A stretch of DNA of 64,000 nt from Undaria pinnatifida (Eukaryota; Sar; Phaeophyceae; Laminariales; Alariaceae), in the NCBI GenBank assembly GCA_012845835.1, contig JABAKD010000006.1:744001-808000 (forward strand), read 5' to 3'. The stretch's first letter is position 1. The number at the start of each line of letters is the position of its first letter. Shown piece after piece: positions 57,201-64,000 of the stretch. A program made the position numbers and the translations under genes. The notes under the pieces were generated by a model. That model ran no database searches and was not told where the DNA came from. It saw only the letters and a list, made by a program, of their open reading frames with translations.

Positions 57201-60200
57201 TTCTGGTACTTCTTATCGTCAGTAGACGTATTTAAGCCTGACGATATGCCTATATTTTTGGCTCTAAACCAAATTAAGCCCTATCGTGTTTTAAATGTAA
57301 AAAAAATAGGTCTATTTTATCGACCTAACGACCACGGCAGACCACGGTGAGATGTGGATTTTCCCAAAATATGCACTTGGGCACATTTTGGCCCAAGTGC
57401 ATATTTGAAGCAATTTTCCGAGTATTTTCCAGCAAACGACAGCATTTCAGACGACAAAAGCTCGAGGCAACAACAGACACTCTGCAGCAGCAGCACAGCA
57501 CAACACCCACGCAGTAATTGCAACGCTCAACCTAACAAGCCGCTTAGTGTATCCCCAATCCGGGTTAATCAACCTGCGTGTACAACACCATCATCAGGAA
57601 CGTTGGTGGTGGTCAGAGGCGTCCCACTCTCGTGGAACGGCATGCCTCTACGAACTATTACTTGAAAAGGAGCCCTTGTTCATTCACGAGGATCGAGCGC
57701 ACACACACAACACAACACACCACAAAACAAAAACAACACAGCACAACACACAGACAACCAGCACCCCAACAGCCAACCCAACTACAGCACAACTAGCCGG
57801 TGGAAAACGCCCGCGAGACTCCTCCTACCCTGGCGTTCTCTGCGGTCAGAGAGCTGGGACTCTGACATAGTTCGTCGCGCGCTCGCGCTCCTGCTCTCTC
57901 GTCCTGAGGCTTTAATTTTTCGACGACACATTTTTTTTGTTTGGTTTTTGTGCCCGACGTAGCGCATGGCCGGAGCTGCTGCAGTTTACAACCCTGTTGC
58001 CTCTTTCCCGCGAATGCCTACATTTCGAGGGTGGAAATTGAACCGGGTTGAGGGCCAGTCCTGCTGTGCTGCTGTACTGACTGCCACACTGAGGCACACC
58101 GAAGGCGGCAGACGCCTGCGAGGTATCCTACATATGAAGCGAGTATGTGGAGTACGAAGTACTCAATGTTTTTGCCAGGCACCAGTTATTTGTTTTGGCC
58201 GTTTGTTCAAGCTCGCACAGCATGGGCAGGGGAGGGTCTTTCTCGAAGTTTCCACCCACTCATGTGCTGACTGATGACATAAATCCTCGTCTTGCCATCT
58301 GCGTCTGGAGTAGTGCAGAAATATCATACTCTATTTTCAAGTAGTTTGATCTTTCCTCGGCTTTTCTTTTCATGCGTACTGAAAGAGACCACTATTTCGA
58401 GTTTTAGACATGTGGTGTTTTTTTTATGCGTTAGGTCGAAATATCGAATGGCCTAGCTCTTCCAGTTGGAAGTACTTAAGACCTAACCTCGAGGCTTAAA
58501 TACGTCTAGTACGGGCGATTTTATAGTTTTTGTGCTCTTCCTAGAGGCGGTTCGTGTGCGGGAGTACTGCTGTACGGCAGTCGAAATCGGTTGGCAGCTC
58601 TGTGCTTCGGGCTTCCTCTGCGAGCAACGGCTCGACGAACCCTCGTCCCAGCGAGTTTGTGGCTTTGGGCTTAGCCGAAAGCCGCCAAAGCTACGTTCGT
58701 GGAGTTGCACTCAGCCGAGAGCCGCCAAAGCTACAGCAGGCGCAGCCGTTGTTAGCAGCATGGGATCGATACCGCGCGCTGCTGCCGTAGTGTGATACAC
58801 GCTGCTGGCGACCGGAACTAGGAATGCGCCACGCTGACTTGCTGCGAGAAGCAACAACAGTAGTGATAGCCAAGCCAGCGTCAGCGCCTTGTATGATACT
58901 GCAGTGTGGTACCTGGTTTAGGTGTGTGCCCGTGTGGCCGTGTGGGTGTGTGTTTTGCGGTGGGATGAGCGATGCGATCGGTTCAAAAAACACGGGTAAA
59001 ACCTTTTCGACTGAGTTTTTCGACTGGATCCGCAGTCGGAATTCTCAGTCGAAAAAAGTTGAGTCGAAAAAGCCCTTTTTTTCGACTGTGTGGGAAACCC
59101 CGATTTGGGCTTCAGTAGAAAAAGGCCGTTTTCGACTGACAAATCCGACTGTATAAGGAATGGCCTTAAAATAGAAAATCGGACGCAAGAAGTGGAGGAT
59201 CGATACAAAAGGCCCCAGTTGGCAAAAAGAGTCGTCAATTTCCCGTCGAGGCTCAATTCTCAATTTCTTATTGTGTCGCTCTCGTTTAGTGCGAGCGACT
59301 TGACTATCGTACCCGACCCTGGGCCCTGGGCACCGTTTCTTCAATCAGCTTTCTTGTTTATCGTGAGAAAACGAGCCTCGACTTCTTGCAGCCGACTTTC
59401 ATTTAGATCAGCCGTCCTCTATATATTGACGGCGGCGGTGCAGCACGTTGTACCAACACAGAAGGCAGTTGCCGTGCGTGATTATTACCTGGTACATACT
59501 CGTAGTCAGAAACGTAAATGCTGAGCCTCAATTATCGATTTTGTCATCTTGTCGCCCTCGTCGAGACTGCTATCGGCTTTGTTCACCTGTGTATGCCAGG
59601 TATTAGTAAAGCACCCGACGCCCGACCCTGAGCACCGTTTCTTCGGTCATTTTTTTCGTTTATCGTCACCTCTCCTGCTCTCTGCCCTCCTACAGAGCAC
59701 TTCTGAAGCTCTCTTTACGCTTGATGATGGGCTCGTGGAGTTCAACGTCCGTGTTATACCCGCGTGCACCTGGTACGTTGTACGCGATGCTGCTGCCGTA
59801 ACTGCTGCTGTGTCAGACACGAAAGACGGAATTCGACGAGACCAAAGTTGAAGTTCCTTTTGTACTGGTAGGTGATAGGTTAGGCCTTTGGTACAATACG
59901 TGTACTGCTGTACTCGTAGTACGTTTATCACTATGGACTAAAATTTAAAGGTCATTATGGTACTAATATTAATACAAAACGACCTTTACATTTCCATTCG
60001 GAATGGTACGCGAAACAGCAGTGCTTTGTTTTTGCTCGTCTCACAGCAATGCTGCCCGTGCGTCTCAACCACCCCGGCGGAGCACAACACTCGAGCCATG
60101 GTTGGCTGTCTCTACCTCTCCCTCTGTTCTCCCGCCCCCCCTACGCCCTCGCTTCATACCTGGTCCTTCCGAAGGCAAAGTCCAGCGGCCCCAAGACCGA

Positions 60201-60387
60201 GCCCTACTGCGAGCAAGGGGCCGGATAGGACCGCCCCAACGCCAGCGCCCACCAAGGCAGCTCCGCCGATGATGCCGGGCGAAGGGGTGCCTCCTTCGCC
60301 CCCTTCTCCTCCTCCTCCTCCTCCTCCTCCTCCGCTGCCACTGTTACCGCGACGCCTGTCATCTGCTTGACTATTGCCCCATGCCAT
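45116..60387 (-). CDS. Four-exon gene for a 180-aa helical-repeat protein
   Basis: Gene model by splice-site reading: exons 60387-60160, 50168-50076, 47563-47450 and 45223-45116 (complement). All junctions are phase 0, acceptors end in CAG and donors are GTATG, GTGGG and GTGCG. The lengths (76, 31, 38 and 35 codons plus stop) give 180 residues. The protein has a Gly-rich low-complexity head, a hydrophobic Ala/Gly/Leu segment (residues about 39-70), then three related amphipathic motifs: KGKELNERYKVTDK, KAKEVDEEHKVVDK and RAKEIDREHHLTTR. The repeat continues seamlessly across the exon joins, which is strong support for the model. Start: ATG in the context ACCATGG. The tail resembles helical tails of plant and algal BPA1/VIP1-like proteins, but no RRM domain is present; membrane association is inferred from the hydrophobic segment. 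Function unknown. Introns of 9992, 2512 and 2226 bases hold ghost exons, a hAT-like element and a foldback array. Confidence 0.85.
45360..45403 (-). pseudogene. Decayed copy of exon C
   Basis: The acceptor context ACACGACAG|ATCGAC and the peptide IDLEHHWTLTTARLL match the start of intact exon C (ACGACAG|ATCGAC, IDREHHLTTRAS) 180 bases further downstream on the minus strand. The similarity fades after about 45 bases. Confidence 0.7.
45720..46115 (+). repeat. Repeat G copy
   Basis: An ATAGATCATACAGATCATAC array (45726-45895), then GAGGTTGTGCAGGATCTGTA, GATCGCACGGCTCCCATCC and GGGAGCCGATGGTTTGCCCA. Lies downstream of the stop of the helical-repeat gene. Confidence 0.65.
46685..46805. repeat. 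12-base repeat TAGTGTTATTAC
   Basis: About eight units with CCAGTG and CTAGTG variants. Regions 46115-46685 and 46805-47450 have no supported gene; these are downstream or 3' intron sequences of the helical-repeat gene. Confidence 0.75.
47450..47563 (-). CDS. Exon 3 (type B) of the helical-repeat gene
   Basis: 114 bases, 38 codons, phase 0/0. It reads VKEAAQGTYEKAKEVDEEHK followed by VVDKAKAGAARAWIRAKE. The acceptor is CATATGCAG|GTG and the donor is AAAGAG|GTGCGC. It continues the heptad-like charged pattern of exon 2 without a break. It is the only intact copy of five related segments between 47450 and 48832. Confidence 0.88.
47712..48832 (-). pseudogene. Four decayed copies of exon B (ghost exons)
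   Basis: Acceptor edges lie at 47777, 48214, 48645 and 48832, all preceded by a conserved CATGATCAG/CATGGTTAG/CATCTCTAG-type end. Encoded starts are TKEAVHGAKEKARQK, VREAAQVPCARKR, VPEDAQETCDTR and VKETSQGPYENPKR, clearly related to VKEAAQGTYEKAKE of the intact exon at 47563. Reading frames break after 15-25 codons. The copy at 47777 still ends at a donor-like TACCAG|GTAGAT and could be a rarely used alternative exon. Confidence 0.82.
48350..48540 (+). repeat. Repeat D copy, long form
   Basis: CCTGTTGACCCTGGTACTAT, CAGTATCCTTCTATGAGGAC, ACACGCGCGATCGGAGTATC, ACACATAGCTTGCAAAGATA and TTGATCTCACCGCTGGAGTG. Inserted between ghost copies of exon B. Confidence 0.65.
49370..49985. repeat. Tandem duplication of about 420 bases in intron 2 of the helical-repeat gene
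   Basis: GAACGTTCGGCTCAGCCATC, CGCCGC and AACCCGCGGCGGGC occur at 49445-49520 and again at 49865-49940, with flanks in the same order. On the minus strand both read ATEMAEPNVQG or AAEMAEPNVQG, but no acceptor is convincing. Confidence 0.65.
50076..50168 (-). CDS. Exon 2 (type A) of the helical-repeat gene
   Basis: 93 bases, 31 codons, phase 0/0, from AGDVARSTGKAGLAVVDKGK to ELNERYKVTDK. The acceptor is CATTTGCAG|GCC and the donor is ACAAG|GTGGGT. It is the only one of five type-A copies that keeps both the YKVTDK end and the donor. It is flanked by a 15-base GGGATACGACGGAAT minisatellite on the upstream side and a GTAGTAGCAG-type tract downstream. Confidence 0.88.
50172..50300. repeat. 15-base GGGATACGACGGAAT minisatellite
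   Basis: Five near-perfect units then GGGATGGGAC variants, directly upstream of exon A. Each ghost copy of exon A has related GGGATGG-rich sequence in the same place (50405-50440, 50610-50635, 51880-52040, 52135-52195, 52345-52400), supporting duplication of exon plus flank. Confidence 0.8.
50488..50578. repeat. Perfect 22-base inverted repeat
   Basis: Arms at 50488-50509 and 50557-50578 (CACGGGAAGAGCCGGGCTAG plus CG, and its exact complement) flank a GGGTC-rich centre. The right arm is part of a ghost exon A. The left arm follows a second copy of the hAT-like left terminus. Confidence 0.8.
50677..51863. mobile_element. hAT-like non-autonomous element with 8-base target duplication
   Basis: Terminal inverted repeats are CAGGACTCTTCACGGGT (left) and CAGGGCTTTTCACGGGT (complement of right), 17 bases with two mismatches. 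The target duplication GTAAATTT is perfect at 50669-50676 and 51864-51871; 8 bases is the hAT hallmark. Subterminal regions are packed with GGGTC/GACCC pentamers. No transposase is encoded. It sits between ghost copies of exon A. Confidence 0.85.
52540..54490. repeat. Array of foldback units
   Basis: Units of about 61 bases (AAGAGGTACTTGGAGATGGA, CCTGAAAGGGAAAGCCAA, GAGGA) occur in both orientations, often back to back, producing successive hairpins. The clearest has arms 53504-53524 and 53538-53558 (21 bases, one mismatch) with a 13-base loop. The unit length is not a multiple of three, so coding is unlikely. Lies in intron 1 of the helical-repeat gene. Confidence 0.75.
54505..54745 (+). repeat. 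Repeat G copy
   Basis: A short array of AGATCATATAGATCATA, then GATATGTTGTACATAACCTG, CAGATTCAAACCCAGGGAGC and CGGATCATACGGCACCCGCC. Confidence 0.65.
55225..55450 (-). repeat. Repeat G copy, inverted
   Basis: On the plus strand GCTTCCTGGTTTGGATCTGA, CAGATCCTGTACAGCACATC and GATTATCTAGATCGTGATC appear; the order is reversed relative to the other copies. The array itself is short. Confidence 0.5.
55505..55680 (+). repeat. Repeat C copy 2
   Basis: GTAGCTTTCGCTAGGAACAC, GCGCCGGTGGATATTTGGAA, ACGTTGTGCTGGAGCTGCCG. In intron 1 of the helical-repeat gene. Confidence 0.65.
56085..56160 (+). repeat. Repeat D partial copy
   Basis: ACTTTCGACGAAATCTCCGA, TCTCACAGCTGGAGTGAATT. Only the 3' half is present. 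Confidence 0.5.
56335..56530 (+). mobile_element. Second tRNA-like SINE family, copy 1
   Basis: An A-box-like GTGGCGTATCAGG is followed 40 bases on by a B-box-like GAGTTCGAGCCCC. The body continues CGAGTGCATACTCGT, TTTTTGTTGTGCACAATTTG and GCGGAAAGCGCGAGAGCG. The body matches the inverted copy near 29.5 kb. Confidence 0.65.
57125..57220. mobile_element. CAGTCG-rich element, copy 1
   Basis: TTAGGCCATGTCTTATACAG then TCGGATTCCG, GAAACGGCCCTTTTCGACTG and repeated CGACTGGA. The left end matches the inverted end of the copy at 59.0-59.17 kb. Confidence 0.5.
57366..57404. repeat. Short perfect hairpin
   Basis: Arms AATATGCACTTGGGC and GCCCAAGTGCATATT are exact complements, 15 bases, separated by an 8-base loop. 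Lies in intron 1 of the helical-repeat gene. Confidence 0.75.
58995..59170. mobile_element. CAGTCG-rich element, copy 2
   Basis: Seven or so TCGACTG/CAGTCGAA motifs in both orientations. The right end, read on the complement, is TAAGGCCATTCCTTATACAG followed by TCGGATT, the same terminus as copy 1. Confidence 0.5.
60160..60387 (-). CDS. Exon 1 of the helical-repeat gene (start, Gly-rich head, hydrophobic segment)
   Basis: 76 codons beginning MAWGNSQADDRRRGN, followed by a run of about nine glycines and a Gly/Glu stretch. Next comes a hydrophobic segment (PSPGIIGGAALVGAGVGAV to GLGLGAAGLCL) ending in RKDQ. The donor is ACCAG|GTATGA at phase 0. The same donor context ends the exon at 16939. 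The frame stays open upstream to 60483 and an AG lies just before the ATG (CGACAG|ACCATGG), so an additional upstream exon cannot be excluded. Confidence 0.82.
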
Positions 60388-60814
60388 GGTCTGTCGTCGG
60401 CCGTCTTGTTGTGTTGTGTTTATTTTCCGCGTGCGATGTTGTTGATGATGGCGATGGGGGGGGGTACGAAGCTCGCCTCCCACACCGGCCGGAGCAAGAC
60501 GATTCCGGACGAAAATAAGAAAAACAGTTACTCATTGCAATATAAATAAAACGGCCCTTGAATTGGCGTCCAGAAAAAACTGGTGGATATAAATTTAAGG
60601 ATTGTATTCATACTAGTATAGATTTAAAACGTTCTTATGCTTTAGTCAAAAATTATTTTTCAACGAGGAGCTTTCAGAAGAACGTTCTCACTTACGGCAG
60701 TTACATACGTACACTGCACGGCATACGTACTACATGGATGGCGTTCTATCGAAAGATTCTTATAACTTGAGTACTTGAGTAGCTACCTCTGGCATTTGCT
60801 AATAGCTACTGCTT

Positions 60815-61115
60815 CACGATTGTGAAAGGAAGGCTGGGTTTGCTGCTTCGCTGGACTCTCGCACACCGAAACCCGACAGCCGACAGCCGAAAACACACCA
60901 TCGAGGTATTGTCCACTGATTGCCTGGGGTCTCGGTACATACAGACCAGGATTCAAGTCTAAAAGTGCCTGCTGCTTCCACTTTCCGTTGCATGGAAGAC
61001 GTTTCGGCGAAACGGGATAATATAAAAAAGCTGGGTTCTTTCACATGGACAGGCGACAGCTGACGGCACACCGTCGAGGTATTGGCCACTGATTACTTGG
61101 GGGCTTGCCAAAGCA
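60815..61115. repeat. Tandem duplication of about 175 bases
   Basis: GACAGCCGA, ACACCATCGAGGTATTGTCC and ACTGATTGCCTGGGG at 60880-60935 recur at 61045-61105. Upstream of the start of the helical-repeat gene. No gene from 60490 to 61555 otherwise. Confidence 0.6.
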
Positions 61116-61554
61116 CACAACAACGAGAGACCAAGGGCATCTGCTCACTTGAGGAAGCCTAAAACGAGCACGAAACATTCTGGAGACAAGCGCAAAACAC
61201 ATTTCGGCCACCGTCAGGCGAGAGGGAAAAATAAAACCATTTTTGGCGCCAAAAACATTTGATCTGATTGATTTTAACTGCGACAACCGCGCGCGTGCAT
61301 GGCCATCGGGGCGGCGGCCTGCGGGGTAGGATGGATTAGGGTTGGGCTTCGGGTTCGGTTAGAGAGTGCGAGTGTACCAAGAATAAAACAGAATTGAAAA
61401 AAAAGTGGCAAACTAACCGTATTTTTTCGGTCAAAACAGCAACAACAAAGTTAAAGCCCCAAAAGATAGAAAGGGACACATTTCATACATACCCTGAGCC
61501 CAACCGTTTGCACCGAGGTCCACTTAATCAACTCGTGGAATTGACCTGGGGGTA

Positions 61555-61875
61555 ATTTTACGGCCCGATCAAATCCGGCATCTCACGGGCCTCTCAGGAC
61601 GAGCTCAGAACTGCACGGGCCGGACCGGGCCGGACCACTTTGACCAATTTGAAACATCACGGACCGGGCTCGGCCGGGGGTCAACGATTTTAAGAAGTGA
61701 CCGACCGGGCCGGCGGCGAAGACCCATGATCTAATACTCTCACAGACCGGCCGGGCCGGCGACGCATGACATTCGAATCTCGCGCGCCGGGTTTGATGGG
61801 ACTGGCGGCTCGTCAGATGGGCGTCAGCCCTTGATTGAAATTCTCACCGGGCCGGGTCGGGGCAGGCCGGCCTCA
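61555..61875. mobile_element. GGGCCGG-rich variant, possibly related to the hAT-like remnants
   Basis: TCTCACGGGCCTCTCAGGA opens a region with repeated GGGCCGGACC and GGGCCGGC blocks separated by AT-richer spacers that mention TTTGA and CATCACGG. The composition parallels the GGGTC elements, but no terminal repeats are found. Confidence 0.35.
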
Positions 61876-62184
61876 CCCGCAGAACGCCCCGCCCGCGGAG
61901 ACTTTGGGAAGTATCAGGTTCCAGTCCGAGCTAGGTGGGGACGGTGGAGCTGTCGTTCTTAAGATGGCATTGCTGCCATACCGTACAGTGCTATCGAAAC
62001 ACGCGCGTACTGTCTTGTTGCGTCCTCGAAGGGCCTTTTGCGGGTGCTGCGTCTGTATCTTGACCCGTTTGGGACATACCTGGTAAACGAACGTCGAAAA
62101 ACGTCGACTTGCGACAAATAGGCCAAATTTGAGAGCTACGCCAACACTGCTGTGCACACTGTCAAATTGCGAAGATTTTGCACC

Positions 62185-62465
62185 CCGTACAGATCACGAT
62201 CTATATAATCTAAATAATCTAGACCATCTACAATATATCCTGCATCCGCTCTTAAGAGATGTTGGGCGGGATCCATCTGTATATAGAGCGTTAAGATCCA
62301 ACCCGGGGGGGGGGATGCTAGATCATGCAGCTTACACGGCTTCCACCCGATCACATGAGCTAAACCCTGCAGATCTTCCCTAAAAAGATGACTAAATAAT
62401 CACGTGGGGATCGGTGATTTATACGACGTGTGAAACTTTTCCACTTTGGAAGTCCTCTAACCAGC
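62185..62465 (+). repeat. Repeat G copy
   Basis: A degenerate array (CTATATAATCTAAATAATCT), TATATCCTGCATCCGCTCTT, GATCCAACCCGGG, CATGCAGCTTACACGGCTTC and ATCACGTGGGGATCGGTGAT. Confidence 0.55.
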
Positions 62466-62489
62466 CGTTGCTGCTGGCTCCACAAAGGA

Positions 62490-62935
62490 TATGATAGCAG
62501 GTGTGCGCACGTTAGGCCAAGGCATCTCCACCTTACAGAGTGGGACACCTACAGACTGGGATTTCTTATTTTAGAGACGATGCGTTCTATATTAACTTCA
62601 GTATAACGGCTAAAGGATTTCTTATACTCTGTATACTATATATCAGCTTGCTTTTCTTGCTACTATTCCTTCTTACTTCTGATTTTCCTGTGTTATACGT
62701 ATATTGTCGTATTGTGGAGAGTTGCCCTTTGGAGGCCAATATCGTTCCTGGCGATGCCACAAGTATGACAGCAGATGCGAGCACGTTAGGCCAAGGAGTC
62801 CCAGGCGTGCAATTCAAGCCACTAAATAAGAAACAGGAGTACTGACCCATGAGTGGGTTCTTAGTTGGGGTGAAGGTGTTTTTTACACTAACTTCAGCAT
62901 AACTGCTAAAGGAATTACTATTTTCCCGGAAATAT
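62490..62935. repeat. Duplicated block
   Basis: GCGCACGTTAGGCCAAGGCA and, later, GAGCACGTTAGGCCAAGGAG, each followed by TTAACTTCAGTATAACGGCT/CTAACTTCAGCATAACTGCT and AAAGGA. The period is about 295 bases. Confidence 0.6.
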
Positions 62936-63089
62936 CAGTCTGCCCTTCTTATTACCCCTCCTTATTTCAAGTAGGTGTCACGTGCTGAACTGGCCTACCC
63001 TTCCGGTGATTCTTGAGCCATTTCGCGATCAAAGTGTGGAGGCAAAATGAGGCGTCGCCGCCCCGGGCATTGTGATAAGGCTTCGACCT

Positions 63090-63960
63090 TCGATCTCCAG
63101 GGTTTCAAGATGGCAATCTTATTGCAAGCAGCATGCTAAATACGGCGTAGCGACTTCGGCAATTGACGATGTTCGCATACACCTTGCCGAGCTTCCATAC
63201 TGTGAGGTCAACTCTGGGGTGTAAGGCTAACCGGTGTTTGTGTTGCAGGCGGCATGGATGCGTGCTACGATAGAGGTGTTGAATACGAATCGCATTTTTT
63301 TGGCTAAGACGTTGTCTGAACGACGGGGCTCCTTAACGCATTTAGCACCACCGCGGTCCCGATATGGGAATAAACCACTTGGAGTTAGACTAGTACTTCG
63401 AAGTACAATATTAGGAGTTGGGATTGGGTTGAACCAAGTGGTCCGAATGCGATTTGTATTGTTGCCATATCTACTTGTTTGTATGCCTACGCCATGGATC
63501 TGTTCATCGAGTTGCACGGTTAGTTTACTAAAAAAACTGTTTGGAGGTGAGGGTGCAGAGCTTGTCACGTGAGGATCCTCAGAAAAATAAATTGATCCCT
63601 CTACCGTAGCACGCGTCGCGTCCATGCTGAAGACGGCAAGATGGGCGTCCGTAATAGACGCTGGTCGCATGATTCCTGTGCAGGGGTAGCCAAGCTTCAG
63701 TTTCGCGGGGTACAACACGGCGGTGTAATGCAAGCAACATGCCAAACACGGCACGGTGAACGTCCGTCGTAGGCGTTGCTCACATGATCACAGCGCGCGG
63801 GCCAGCCAAGCTTCAGTTTCATGGGGGGGTCGCAAAATGGCGACGTAGTGCACGCAACATGCTTAACGCGGGCGCCATGGTGAACGTCGGTACACAACGA
63901 TGCTCTCGTGACTCCTGCTCGAGCAAGCCAAGCATCAATTTCGAGAGCAGCGAAAAAAAA
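63090..63960. repeat. Tandem repeat of about 118 bases at the window end
   Basis: CCAAGCTTCAGTTTCGCGGG, GCAAGCAACATGCCAAACAC, ACGTCCGTCGTAGGCGTTGC and CATGATCAC recur at 63690, 63806 and 63928. A diverged unit lies near 63120. A repeat F fragment is at 63310-63420. The array may continue past the window. Confidence 0.7.
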
Positions 63961-64000
63961 AAATGTCCGTTGTTTTGTGGGCTGCGTGTTGAACGCGCTA

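Larger units (their letters stand above)
54745..60160. other. Distal part of intron 1 of the helical-repeat gene
   Basis: Holds repeats C, D and G, the second SINE family, two CAGTCG-rich elements and a hairpin. No other exon with good splice edges and phase was found. A CACAACAC-type tract lies at 57695-57760. Confidence 0.5.

Overview
The window is nuclear DNA of a eukaryote, most likely an alga-like protist. A photosynthetic stramenopile such as a brown alga is my best guess, but the basis is weak: GT-AG introns, tiny exons in multi-kilobase introns, TTAGGG-like tracts, and Gly/Ala-rich exons. No operons, bacterial genes, rRNA or intact tRNA genes are visible. More than 90% is repeats and intron sequence, and most long open frames are artefacts of microsatellites.

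All convincing coding sequence lies on the minus strand, in two groups. (1) A gene at 45.1-60.4 kb has four phase-0 exons (60160-60387, 50076-50168, 47450-47563, 45116-45223). They encode a 180-residue protein: a Gly-rich head, one hydrophobic segment, then charged helical repeats of the type KAKEVDEEHKVVDK. (2) Many exons lie between 1.6 and 34.6 kb. Three of them (25840-26032, 24549-24917, 23435-23521) join in phase into a PH domain with a long loop insertion. Five more (16939-17514, 12128-12470, 11259-11498, 10171-10533, 9242-9328) join in phase into a low-complexity, acidic, hydrophobic and basic segment. A C-terminal pair ends at 1655. Groups of exons in (2) may belong to one very long gene, but the links between groups are unproven.

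The most unusual finding is that exons of these genes are accompanied by decayed copies ('ghost exons'). They still carry a splice-acceptor or splice-donor edge and recur at steps of about 180-230 bases or twice that. Three of the four exons of the 180-residue gene have them, and two exons of the PH-gene group do too.

Mobile elements seen: a hAT-like non-autonomous element with a perfect 8-base target duplication, whose GGGTC-rich ends explain the pentanucleotide tracts of the window; a tRNA-derived SINE with a 17-base target duplication; a second tRNA-like SINE family; a decayed LINE with G/C-run termini and several 3' fragments; a 1.3-kb LTR element without coding capacity (TRIM-like); a MITE with an internal minisatellite; and several unnamed interspersed repeats. 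A 2-kb array of foldback units lies in an intron of the 180-residue gene. A palindromic motif, TACCWGGTA, occurs 17 times by my count, against about 0.5 expected.

Layout: 0-9 kb, C-terminal exons, LINE, repeats; 9-17.5 kb, five phased exons; 17.5-23 kb, repeats and satellites; 23.4-26.8 kb, PH-domain exons; 27-34 kb, satellites and SINEs; 34.4 kb, an isolated exon; 35-45 kb, repeats, broken reading frames, SINE and LTR element; 45-60.4 kb, helical-repeat gene with ghost exons; 60.4-64 kb, tandem duplications.
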